Assembly (NCBI GenBank): GCA_003598175.1
Contig: QZKN01000069.1
Span: forward strand, 1 to 54,863
DNA: 54,863 nucleotides
Source: Candidatus Omnitrophota bacterium
GTDB lineage: Bacteria; Hinthialibacterota; Hinthialibacteria; Hinthialibacterales; Hinthialibacteraceae
Direction: 5' to 3'
Of this stretch, positions 45,747 to 54,863 are shown piece by piece; positions within the stretch are counted from its first letter, which is position 1; every line of letters starts with the position of its first letter. Under the pieces are notes generated by a model. The model made no database searches. It had not been told where the DNA came from and saw only the letters and a list, made by a program, of their open reading frames with translations. Position numbers and translations under genes: made by a program.

Positions 45747-47929
45747 GGTTTTAACAAAGTCTCCGCCGAATGGATTTTTTGGTTGACGCGCAATTGAAAT
45801 TCGGTGGTAAATTCGGAAGGATATTTGGGGCCGACCTCCAGAACCTTTTTCCAATACAGAATCGCTTTATCAACATCCCCATTGACCTCATAGGCGTCGC
45901 CGAGATGATCCAAAATGACCGGATGATCCCGCATGTGCTCCAATGCGCGCTTCAAATGGGAGATCGCTTCCTGGTTTTTGCCCAACCGGAAGTAGGTCCA
46001 ACCTAAACTGTCGATATAATTGCCATCGTTCGGATTGGTTTTTAAGGCTTTCTCAATCAATACCAATGCTTCCTCTAGATGAATATTTCGATCCGCGTAG
46101 GTATAACCGAGAAAATTATACGCCTCCGGATCGTTCGGGAATCGCTCCATCGCTTCTCGCATGACCCGTTCAATATCGGCAATGCGATTCATTTTATCGT
46201 AGACAAAAGCCAGCTGAAACAAAAGGTCTTTATATGCCGGGGTATTTTCATCCAATTGTTCCAACACTTCCCGGAAGTGGGATTCGGCCGCCTGCCAGTC
46301 GCCGATATCCCCACAAACCAAACCCAACGTGCGAATAACATCCAAATTGTGGGGGAAAATGCTCTGACATTTCTGCAATAACTCCGTCAATTCGCGGGAT
46401 AATCCTTGTTGTTGGAAGGCGTGACGGACCAGAAACCACAATCGTAACTCGATGGCCGATGCTTCGATTACGTTTTCGTTCCCACTCATTTCCGCTTTTT
46501 GCATCATTTCGAGAATGTTGAACAAGCGTTCCCGCAGGTTCCCGCTTTCGGTATACAGAGCCAATTTCGCATGTGCAAAAAGAATGCGGGGAACATTCGA
46601 CATGACTTCGGAAGCTTTTTGGAGTAATTGATTCAGCTGATCCAATCGGTGATAGGATGCCAAACTGTCAAAATAGGCGTCATCGAGAGATAGTTTCCAC
46701 AGAAAAAGCATGACGTCATTTTGCATGTGATGTTCGAACGCATATTGGAACGAAGCGAGCAATCCGTTCCACGCTTCCTCGCCACGATCCAATTGTTCCA
46801 GCAATTCTTTGCGCAACAGTTGAATCTGAAAATCACCCGGCGCGTTTTTCGCCAACGCCTCGACTTCCGCCAGAGCATTCTCATAGAGATTCTGATCGAC
46901 ATAAAGAGAAATCAATTGCTGTTTGATCCGGAGATTCTCCGGCTCGATTTCCATGATGCGATTGTATTGGTGTTGCGCTTCGGTATAGGAGCCTCGCTCG
47001 TGATACAATTTTCCGAGTTGGCCGCGAATCATGACTTCGTCCTGAACGGTTCGCACATGATTCAACGCCGTTAAATACGAATGGATTGCGTCCTCGGTTT
47101 TCCCGAGTAATTCATCGATCCGCCCGATGCTGAGATGAACTTTGGGGGAATTCGGAATGATTTCGGCTATGGATAAAAATTCCTGTTTTGCCTCATCCAA
47201 CCGATTCAATTTCAAAAGCAGAATATCCGCGACAATCAATCGAAAAAGATAAGCTTGTTCCGGATGCAGCTCGGCAATTCGGCGATAAATACGAATGGCA
47301 TCGTCATAACGGCCGGCTTTGTAATATAACTGTGCAAGTCCGTCCAAAACGGATAACGAGGAGGGATCGAAATCGAGTAAAATCTCATATTGTTCCAGCG
47401 CTTTATCCCATTGCTGAGCCGCCATGTAGGCTTGTGCAAGCGCCTGGCGATTATCCATGTCGTTTGTGGCCGAATGGATTGTGTGCTCGGCTACCTGTAT
47501 GGCCTCATCCACTCGTTTCGCCTGTAGGAGAGCCGTGCTGGTCAATGCGCCGAGAAAGGGCGATTCCGGCGTGATTTCCAACGCTTTCGCAAAGGCGATC
47601 CCGGCGTCATCGTATTTTCCGTTTTTTTCGAGCAGGATTCCTTCCAGAAAATATTTATATAAGGTGATGCGTTCTTCATCCGCGATGATTTCCTCTTCCG
47701 GTGGATGGATTTCCGTGGGTGGTGTTTCTCCAGTCGGTTTTTCATCCGGAAGAGAGTCCGGAATCATGGAAATCGCTTTTTCGTCCGCATTCTCTTGCAA
47801 AATTGGTTTTTGTGGCGAAGAGGATTCCACAACGTGATTCTCATCCCCTTTCTTGATGGAACGGGTGACGCATCCCGAAAGCGGTATAATTAAAAGTAAT
47901 AGGAAAAGAAGAATCACGGAACGGATCAT
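45743..47929 (-). CDS. Long TPR-repeat lipoprotein
   Basis: 728 residues; ATG at 47929 behind AGGAATAC. An N-terminal lipobox (PLSGC, near residues 16-20) predicts lipidation, then a Glu/Pro-rich linker (about 30-80) and at least a dozen TPR units, for example AFAKALEITPESPFLGAL, QYEILLDFDPSSLSVLDGLA, IYRRIAELHPEQAYLFRL and near the C-terminus LIEKALKTNPNDGNYIDSLG. Such proteins organise envelope complexes such as secretion or polysaccharide-export machines. yqeK follows with a GTGA overlap. No partner in the window points to a specific complex. Confidence 0.88.
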   Translation of the reverse strand: MIRSVILLFLLLLIIPLSGCVTRSIKKGDENHVVESSSPQKPILQENADEKAISMIPDSLPDEKPTGETPPTEIHPPEEEIIADEERITLYKYFLEGILLEKNGKYDDAGIAFAKALEITPESPFLGALTSTALLQAKRVDEAIQVAEHTIHSATNDMDNRQALAQAYMAAQQWDKALEQYEILLDFDPSSLSVLDGLAQLYYKAGRYDDAIRIYRRIAELHPEQAYLFRLIVADILLLKLNRLDEAKQEFLSIAEIIPNSPKVHLSIGRIDELLGKTEDAIHSYLTALNHVRTVQDEVMIRGQLGKLYHERGSYTEAQHQYNRIMEIEPENLRIKQQLISLYVDQNLYENALAEVEALAKNAPGDFQIQLLRKELLEQLDRGEEAWNGLLASFQYAFEHHMQNDVMLFLWKLSLDDAYFDSLASYHRLDQLNQLLQKASEVMSNVPRILFAHAKLALYTESGNLRERLFNILEMMQKAEMSGNENVIEASAIELRLWFLVRHAFQQQGLSRELTELLQKCQSIFPHNLDVIRTLGLVCGDIGDWQAAESHFREVLEQLDENTPAYKDLLFQLAFVYDKMNRIADIERVMREAMERFPNDPEAYNFLGYTYADRNIHLEEALVLIEKALKTNPNDGNYIDSLGWTYFRLGKNQEAISHLKRALEHMRDHPVILDHLGDAYEVNGDVDKAILYWKKVLEVGPKYPSEFTTEFQLRVNQKIHSAETLLKP

Positions 47930-48103
47930 CGTATTCCTGTAACGATCTGATTTGCCGTTTTGATACGCATGTGCATCACAATACGGAAATCAGGCCCATG
48001 TTTTTTCGAGGTTATGGCGTTTGGACAGATCATGGTTTCCCTTTGAGAAGTATACCTTCTCCACGGACAAGAAGAAGAGAGCACGAATTTCCGGATGATG
48101 AGA

Positions 48104-48463
48104 TCAACCGGGAGGCCAACGCATAAACCGCCCGCCAAGAACATGAACGTGAAGATGATAGACCGTTTGCCCGCCGTTATCACCCGAATTGATGACCAAT
48201 CGATATCCCGTCTCATCGATTCCAAGTTTCTGCGCCAGGTGTTTGGCGGCGGATGTCATTTGGTCGAGAAGTCCCCGATCCTCCTCGGTCAAATCGCCGA
48301 TTTTAGGGATATGCTTTTTAGGAATAACCAGAAAGTGAACCGGCGCCTGCGGATTGATATCCTTGAACGCGACGACGTGGTCGTCTTCATACTCAAGCGG
48401 CGTTGGAACTTCTCGTTTTACAATCTTACAAAAGATACAGTCCCGGGTGTCATGTTCGGACAT
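48104..48463 (-). CDS. HIT-family nucleotide hydrolase (HinT-like)
   Basis: 119 residues with ATG at 48463 after GAAAGGAAC. CIFCKIVKREVPTPLEYED is the N-terminal HinT signature with its Zn-binding cysteines, and the active site HIT motif is YHLHVHVLGG near residues 100-110. HinT proteins hydrolyse nucleoside phosphoramidates and acyl-adenylates. Length and motif placement are standard. It is monocistronic on the minus strand, 174 bp upstream of the TPR gene. Confidence 0.96.
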   Translation of the reverse strand: MSEHDTRDCIFCKIVKREVPTPLEYEDDHVVAFKDINPQAPVHFLVIPKKHIPKIGDLTEEDRGLLDQMTSAAKHLAQKLGIDETGYRLVINSGDNGGQTVYHLHVHVLGGRFMRWPPG

Positions 48464-48933
48464 GATGTTCCTTTCTTATTTTTGATTGTCGATGGCGAAA
48501 ACCGACCGTGTTGTATCGAGTCGCGCGAAATCATGATCCACTTTGTGAAAAAAAACTCCGACCGTCAACACGATTGCGCAATTTTTCCGTGGATGACCCC
48601 ACGCTTTCCTTCCATAAATACGTTGAATGAATTTTATGAACGATCTTCTTGATTTCCGCACGATCGATCGATATCGTTCTCTTTACATTAGACTTAAATA
48701 CATGTTGCATACGGCATGGGATTTGGTCAAGAGCTTACGGGTTTTCGCAGTCGTCCCCATTTGGCCAGATAAGATGCGCCGGCAACAAGTCGGATGAAAT
48801 TTTGAAACCAGCACATATTGTGGTATTAATGAACAATCTGCCACTATATATTGTTCAGACAGGATGTCCGCACCACAAATTTTGACTTTTTGCCGGGGCA
48901 TCAGATAAATATGTTTGGAAACGGAAGCATTCC
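48464..48933. other. Divergent intergenic region with a nested inverted repeat
   Basis: 470 bp between the HIT gene and the prepilin peptidase. It holds promoters of both and a nested hairpin at 48818-48878 (separate entry). Short frames on either strand (for example minus 48683-48955) lack a ribosome binding site or recognisable domains. Confidence 0.5.
48818..48878. other. Nested inverted repeats, possible RNA structure or operator
   Basis: An outer 7 bp stem TTGTGGT (48818-48824) / ACCACAA (48872-48878) encloses an inner perfect 8 bp stem TGAACAAT (48830-48837) / ATTGTTCA (48850-48857) with a 12-base loop. It lies 55 bp before the prepilin peptidase start. Confidence 0.45.
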
Positions 48934-49755
48934 ATGAATGTGCATCATTTACCAATGGAATTCATCATCATTGCCGCCGGATTATTCGGAGCGGCCGCCG
49001 GAAGTTTTCTTCATGTTTGCATTTGGCGAATTCCCCGGGAAACCTCCATTGTAACTCCCGCATCCCGCACTCCCTGCTGCGATGTTTCGATTCGTTGGTA
49101 TGACAATATCCCGATCCTGTCTTATTGCATTCTGCTGGGTCGGTGTCGGTATTGCCGTTCTTCAATTTCCCTGCGTTATCTCATTTATGAGATAGTAACG
49201 GCGTTGTTATTCGCGGGCATCGTGTATAAATTCGGAATTTCCTTAACGACGTTGCTTTATCTGATCATGACCATGAATCTGATCGTGGCTTCCGGGATCG
49301 ATTGGGATCATCAATACATTCCCGATTTTCTCTCGTTGCCGATGATTCCGGCCGCTTTGGTGGTTGCCGCACTCGTTCAATGGACCGGGATGTTTCCTCA
49401 GGCATTGGTTCAGAACATCCGGCAGGCTATTGTGGGTTGTGTCGTCGGAGGAGGGATTATTTGGGGGATTCGCATTATCGGAGCGTGGGTATTTCAACAG
49501 GAAGCAATGGGATTCGGTGATGTAAAACTCATGGCGTTTATGGGCGGCTTCCTCGGATGGGATGAGACTTTATTATGCATCTTTTTAGCCTCCCTGCTCG
49601 GCTCCTGTGTTGGAATCGGTTTGAAAATGGCGGGGAAGATCGATAAATACGGACGAATCCCGTTTGGTCCCTATCTTTGCGCGGGAGCTTATTTGTGCCT
49701 TCTTTTTGGTCCGGAGATCATCCAATGGTATACAAATCCGTTGTTTTCCCCATAA
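48934..49755 (+). CDS. Type IV prepilin peptidase (A24 family)
   Basis: 273 residues with eight predicted helices. The GFGDVKLMAF motif near 191-200 carries the second catalytic Asp; the first is in SGIDWDHQYIPD. The cytoplasmic zinc region shows only one standard CxxC (GRCRYC); the first pair reads TPCC instead of CPxC. The N-terminal GSFLHVCIWRIPRE is typical. It cleaves prepilins of type IV pili or type II secretion and methylates their new N-terminus. No pilin or secretion gene is near, so the target system is elsewhere. GGAAG lies about 6 bp ahead of ATG 48934. Confidence 0.92.
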   Translation: MNVHHLPMEFIIIAAGLFGAAAGSFLHVCIWRIPRETSIVTPASRTPCCDVSIRWYDNIPILSYCILLGRCRYCRSSISLRYLIYEIVTALLFAGIVYKFGISLTTLLYLIMTMNLIVASGIDWDHQYIPDFLSLPMIPAALVVAALVQWTGMFPQALVQNIRQAIVGCVVGGGIIWGIRIIGAWVFQQEAMGFGDVKLMAFMGGFLGWDETLLCIFLASLLGSCVGIGLKMAGKIDKYGRIPFGPYLCAGAYLCLLFGPEIIQWYTNPLFSP

Positions 49756-49762
49756 TTTCCAA

Positions 49763-49789
49763 TTGATACGGTACAAAAAGTGATATAAT
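49763..49789 (+). promoter_or_regulatory. Possible promoter of the lpxD-like unit
   Basis: TTGATA at 49763-49768 and a perfect TATAAT at 49784-49789, separated by 15 bp, shorter than the preferred 17. The predicted start near 49796 falls at the first base of the inverted repeat that opens the leader. Confidence 0.45.
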
Positions 49790-49797
49790 TATACAAT

Positions 49798-49889
49798 AAT
49801 GAATGATGTTTGGAGACTTCGATTCTCTGTTAGAGAATGGTTATCGCACTTTTCAGAGTGGAAAGTTCCTTGTATGATGTTCATTCATT
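49798..49889 (+). ncRNA. Candidate structured leader upstream of the lpxD-like gene
   Basis: A closing 9 bp stem pairs AATGAATGA (49798-49806) with TCATTCATT (49881-49889). Inside are a perfect 7 bp hairpin ATTCTCT-GTT-AGAGAAT (49822-49838), CACT/AGTG (49847-49860 region) and GGAA/TTCC. The arrangement resembles a multi-branched junction. No known riboswitch class is recognised. About 330 further bases separate it from the coding start. Confidence 0.4.
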
Positions 49890-50223
49890 GTTCGGGAATG
49901 TAAAAAAGTGGGATCATGAAAATATTTTGTTGATTTTTTTGGAATTATGTGGTTTGATATGACAGAGGATGAGAAGTTGGTATTCATTCGAATGGTATAT
50001 TGAGAATTGGGATAGGCCAGGGATTGCATGAAAGTGATTTTTCAAAAAGAAGCGATGAAATACTGATTACGGACGAGAGGAAAGGACTCGATAATTTCCG
50101 AGAAAGAGCAGGAAAATCAATTCGGAATGGTATAAGCGGTAATAGAAAAGAGGGTCTTGTTTTTTTACATGCGTATGTTCATTGTTGAAACAAGCAGGAA
50201 AGATATCAGGGGGATTACAACAG

Positions 50224-51027
50224 ATGAAACAAAGTATGGCGACTTTAAATCTGGCGTCATCACTGACGGAAACGTCTGATCATGAAAGTATGTGCGTCAT
50301 TCATCCCTCGAGTGTTGTGGATGCGAGTGTACGTTTGGGAGAAGGCGTCCACATCGGACCGAATGTAGTGATCGAGCGTGGCGTCCGTATCGGCGATAAA
50401 ACCAGGATTTATGCAAACTGCTATATTGGGGAAGACTGTGCGGTTGGATCGGATTCCGTGTTGCATCATTCCGTTACTCTGCGCGAAAAAACCCAGGTCG
50501 GAAGCCGCGTGGTGATCGAAGCGGGTGTGGTGATTGGAAGCGATGGCTTCGGATATGCGAAAGAAAACAATGGTGTGAATTGCAAAGTCCCACAAGTCGG
50601 TTTCGTCATCATCGAGGATGAAGTCCGTATCGGGGCGAATTCCACCATTGATCGCGCGACGTTAGGTAAAACCATTGTCGGAAAGGGAACACAAATCGGA
50701 AGCCTTGTCCAGGTTGGACACAACGTCGTGATCGGCGAGCAATCCACAATCAGCGACGGTGTGGGAATTTGTGGAAGTTGCAAGATCGGCTCGGAAGTAT
50801 TGATCGGGTATGGCGTGGGCATGGTCGGCCATATCCGCATCGGCGACAAAGCCAATGTCCGCAGCGGCTCTGGAGTTAGTAAAGACGTCGCCGATGGTTC
50901 CACCATCACCGGCGCTCCCGCCATGGAAGAAGAGCAATACCAATTCCACCATTCTTTTATCAACAAACTTCCTGAATTCGTCGCTCGTTTAAACGCCTTG
51001 GAAGAATCAATCCAGAATCAAGAATGA
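50224..51027 (+). CDS. lpxD: LpxD-like N-acyltransferase lacking the N-terminal domain
   Basis: 267 residues from the ATG at 50224, about 10 bases after AGGGGG; a longer TTG frame to 50182 exists. Left-handed beta-helix hexapeptides (VHIGPNVVIERGVRIGDKT, EVRIGANSTIDRATLGKTIV) run through most of the chain. The LpxD-specific GFGYAKENNGVNCKVPQVG and the catalytic His in LVQVGHNVVIG are present. LpxD acylates UDP-3-O-acylglucosamine in lipid A synthesis. The usual 100-residue N-terminal uridine-binding domain is absent and no remnant is found upstream. The C-terminal helix (HSFINKLPEFVARLNALEES) is retained. A different nucleotide-sugar N-acyltransferase is the alternative. Confidence 0.78.
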   Translation: MKQSMATLNLASSLTETSDHESMCVIHPSSVVDASVRLGEGVHIGPNVVIERGVRIGDKTRIYANCYIGEDCAVGSDSVLHHSVTLREKTQVGSRVVIEAGVVIGSDGFGYAKENNGVNCKVPQVGFVIIEDEVRIGANSTIDRATLGKTIVGKGTQIGSLVQVGHNVVIGEQSTISDGVGICGSCKIGSEVLIGYGVGMVGHIRIGDKANVRSGSGVSKDVADGSTITGAPAMEEEQYQFHHSFINKLPEFVARLNALEESIQNQE

Positions 51028-52010
51028 GGATGAGTGATTGTTTTTCTGCCGCAGTAAATAAAACTTCGAATTTTGATCGCGAATTGTTTCTGTTCGGCCG
51101 TTTCTTCGATCGGGGATAATCCTTCAATCCATCGCGGATTCACCAGCCCCGCATTCGTGAACCAGCGCTGCATATCGTTTTTCTCGAATCCCAACCAAAG
51201 ATCGGCTAATTCGTCCCGCATCCATTCATCCGCATGTTTTTGTAAATCGACGATGATCACACACCCTCTCGGTTTGACCACTCTTGCCAATTCCTGGATG
51301 GCTTTTGCCGGATCGGGCGCGTGATGCAGAACCAGACAGGCGAACGCCGCGTCGACCTCCGCATCGTGTAAAGGCAATTCATCGATTTCCCCCAAACGAA
51401 ACTCGACATTGCGAATAGCGAGTTTTTGTGCATTTTGCTTTGCCAGTTTCAACATTTGGGGCGAATGATCGATCCCGATGACTTTTTGCACCACTTTTGC
51501 CAACGGCAGCAGGAGCTGACCGGTTCCGGTTCCCACATCGACCACGGTCAAATCGGGAGGAATCAAGGCTTCCAATGCTTGCAGGGTGACGAGTTCGCTG
51601 CACAACGTCGCGCGAATCGCATCCCAGCGCGACGCATGTTTTCCAAAAAAAGTACGGCTGCGGTTGCGTTTGTTCTGCAATACTTCCCGCACTTTTTCGC
51701 GGTCGAGATTCGCTTCCTCCCGATCAATCGCCCATTCGTGCAGCAGATTCCACGCCTGCTCGATTTCCGGCGTCATTTTTTCTTTTTCCGCCTTGCGATA
51801 ATATATCCACGTGCCTTCCCGACGGGAATCCAGGAAATCCGCCTCTTTTAAAACAGTCAAATGGCGGGAAACGCGGGATTGGGTGGAACCGAGTATTTCC
51901 ACCATGTCGTTGACGCTCAATTCATGGGTATCCAGCAGCCATAGAATACGAAGCCGGGTTTCGTCGGAGAGCGCTTTGAAAATTTTGGTCGGATCGTTGT
52001 GTGTTTTCAT
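51018..52010 (-). CDS. ArsR-family regulator fused to a SAM-dependent methyltransferase
   Basis: 330 residues. The N-terminal winged helix (about 5-95) has IFKALSDETRLRILWLL and VSRHLTVLKEADFLDSRREG, typical ArsR. The C-terminal class I methyltransferase (about 130-310) has the SAM motif VVDVGTGTGQLLLPLA, then FRLGEIDELPLHDAEVD and LVLHHAPDPAKAIQEL. The gene is divergent from metK-ahcY and 144 bp away, with a palindrome between them. ArsR-type SahR regulators control the SAM cycle in some bacteria, so this protein may sense SAM or SAH through its methyltransferase-like domain. That function is inferred. It ends convergently with the lpxD-like gene, overlapping by 10 bp. Confidence 0.9.
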   Translation of the reverse strand: MKTHNDPTKIFKALSDETRLRILWLLDTHELSVNDMVEILGSTQSRVSRHLTVLKEADFLDSRREGTWIYYRKAEKEKMTPEIEQAWNLLHEWAIDREEANLDREKVREVLQNKRNRSRTFFGKHASRWDAIRATLCSELVTLQALEALIPPDLTVVDVGTGTGQLLLPLAKVVQKVIGIDHSPQMLKLAKQNAQKLAIRNVEFRLGEIDELPLHDAEVDAAFACLVLHHAPDPAKAIQELARVVKPRGCVIIVDLQKHADEWMRDELADLWLGFEKNDMQRWFTNAGLVNPRWIEGLSPIEETAEQKQFAIKIRSFIYCGRKTITHPHS

Positions 52011-52021
52011 TGTTCTTGCAT

Positions 52022-52041
52022 ATAACCGAATATACGGATAT
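52022..52041. promoter_or_regulatory. Palindromic candidate operator between the ArsR-methyltransferase gene and metK
   Basis: ATAACCGAATATACGGATAT is a 20 bp imperfect palindrome with 16 of 20 bases symmetric; the core is CCGAATATACGG. It lies 12-31 bp upstream of the ArsR-type gene start and about 115 bp before metK, and AT-rich palindromes of this size are typical of ArsR sites. Confidence 0.5.
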
Positions 52042-52154
52042 ACTTGTATCCAACATCTCCAGAAACGTCAAGACCTCAATCAACGCTGGAGCGGCAGTAC
52101 CGAATTTTCAAATTACCCGACTGCTGATAACAATAATAAAAGAAAGGTTAGCTG

Positions 52155-54612
<2,458 letters not shown>

Positions 54613-54832
54613 GTTATCTGTTTATTATAAATATTGATGTAACTTCATTATTGAGATGTTCTGGTCAACCGGCGCGGGCGGGGGGTTTTGCGTCGGTTGC
54701 CGGTGACTGTTGTGGATTTTGCCAAGCGCCAAGCCATAATTGAAGTGAAAAACCAAGTGTCTGGCTTGTTTTGCTTCAGTCGAAAGTGGAGAAATCCTTC
54801 ATTTGAGTTAGCATATTCAAATGGAGGAGATC

Positions 54833-54863
54833 ATGAAGAAACGCAAGCATTATACCCCGAAAG
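54833..54863 (+). CDS. Start of a probable transposase (cut by window edge)
   Basis: Only ten codons are visible: MKKRKHYTPK, preceded by GGAGGAGA. This basic start resembles orfA-type transposases that begin with KxxxYTPEEK. The 220 bp before it (54613-54832) hold an imperfect GTCAACCGG/CCGGTGAC hairpin near 54663-54707 and no other gene. The assignment depends on sequence beyond the window. Confidence 0.4.
   Translation, partial: MKKRKHYTPK

Noticed and set aside
52042..52154. SAM or SAH riboswitch before metK-ahcY
   Set aside because: Only about 110 bases and none of the conserved core elements of the known classes is visible; a protein regulator is a better explanation.

Overview
The window is a chromosomal segment of moderate GC from an uncultivated-type Gram-negative bacterium. 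Evidence for an outer membrane is a TolC-family channel, an LpxD-like acyltransferase and several lipoproteins. The gene mix is typical of poorly cultured PVC/FCB-neighbouring phyla (Sumerlaeota, Hydrogenedentota, Poribacteria, Planctomycetes-like lineages): PQQ-type beta-propellers, FG-GAP and SUMF1 domains, ThuA and DUF1080 proteins, hpnCDE, a futalosine-pathway gene and palindromic dispersed repeats. The phylum cannot be fixed from this sequence alone. No phage, CRISPR array or replication origin is visible. The only mobile-element sign is a probable transposase start at the right edge.

Layout, left to right. (1) 1-8827, all minus strand: two PQQ-like beta-propeller proteins, a GT4 glycosyltransferase, an ABC ATPase, a large FtsX-type permease and a secreted PHP-domain protein (truncated by the window edge). 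(2) 9184-13755: a giant secreted protein with seven FG-GAP/VCBS repeats and three tandem FGE/SUMF1-like domains joined by Thr/Pro linkers. (3) 13804-18771: an AEC-type transporter, the squalene genes hpnE-hpnD-hpnC and a small membrane protein. (4) 19021-20362: tRNA-Leu(UAG) and aspartate kinase. (5) 20655-23453: a large secreted multidomain protein. (6) 24130-27868: a tightly coupled three-gene operon encoding a DUF4392 (D-glutamate-cyclase-like) protein, MurL and MurD2. This is the most interesting system here. (7) 28132-31942: the classical rpmH-rnpA-yidD-yidC-jag cluster. (8) 32030-36546: ThuA, DUF1080, a secreted protein, and an MFS transporter with a large loop insertion. (9) 36892-40319: TolC-like channel, M24B peptidase and a secreted concanavalin-like protein, closed by a strong terminator. 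(10) 40378-44621, minus: sugar-phosphate transferase, TPR lipoprotein, mqnC, serine hydrolase. (11) 45141-51027: YqeK, a long TPR lipoprotein, a HIT protein, prepilin peptidase and an LpxD-like enzyme with a long, possibly structured leader. (12) 51018-54612: an ArsR-methyltransferase fusion divergent from metK-ahcY (S-adenosylmethionine cycle), with a palindrome in the shared promoter region.

How the genes work together. MurD2 and MurL would make the muropeptide precursor by adding L-Glu and epimerising it afterwards; the DUF4392 protein may dispose of free D-Glu. HpnC, HpnD and HpnE convert farnesyl diphosphate to squalene. RpmH, RnpA, YidD, YidC and Jag serve translation and membrane insertion. 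MetK and AhcY run the SAM cycle, plausibly controlled by the divergent ArsR-methyltransferase. MqnC shows menaquinone made through futalosine.
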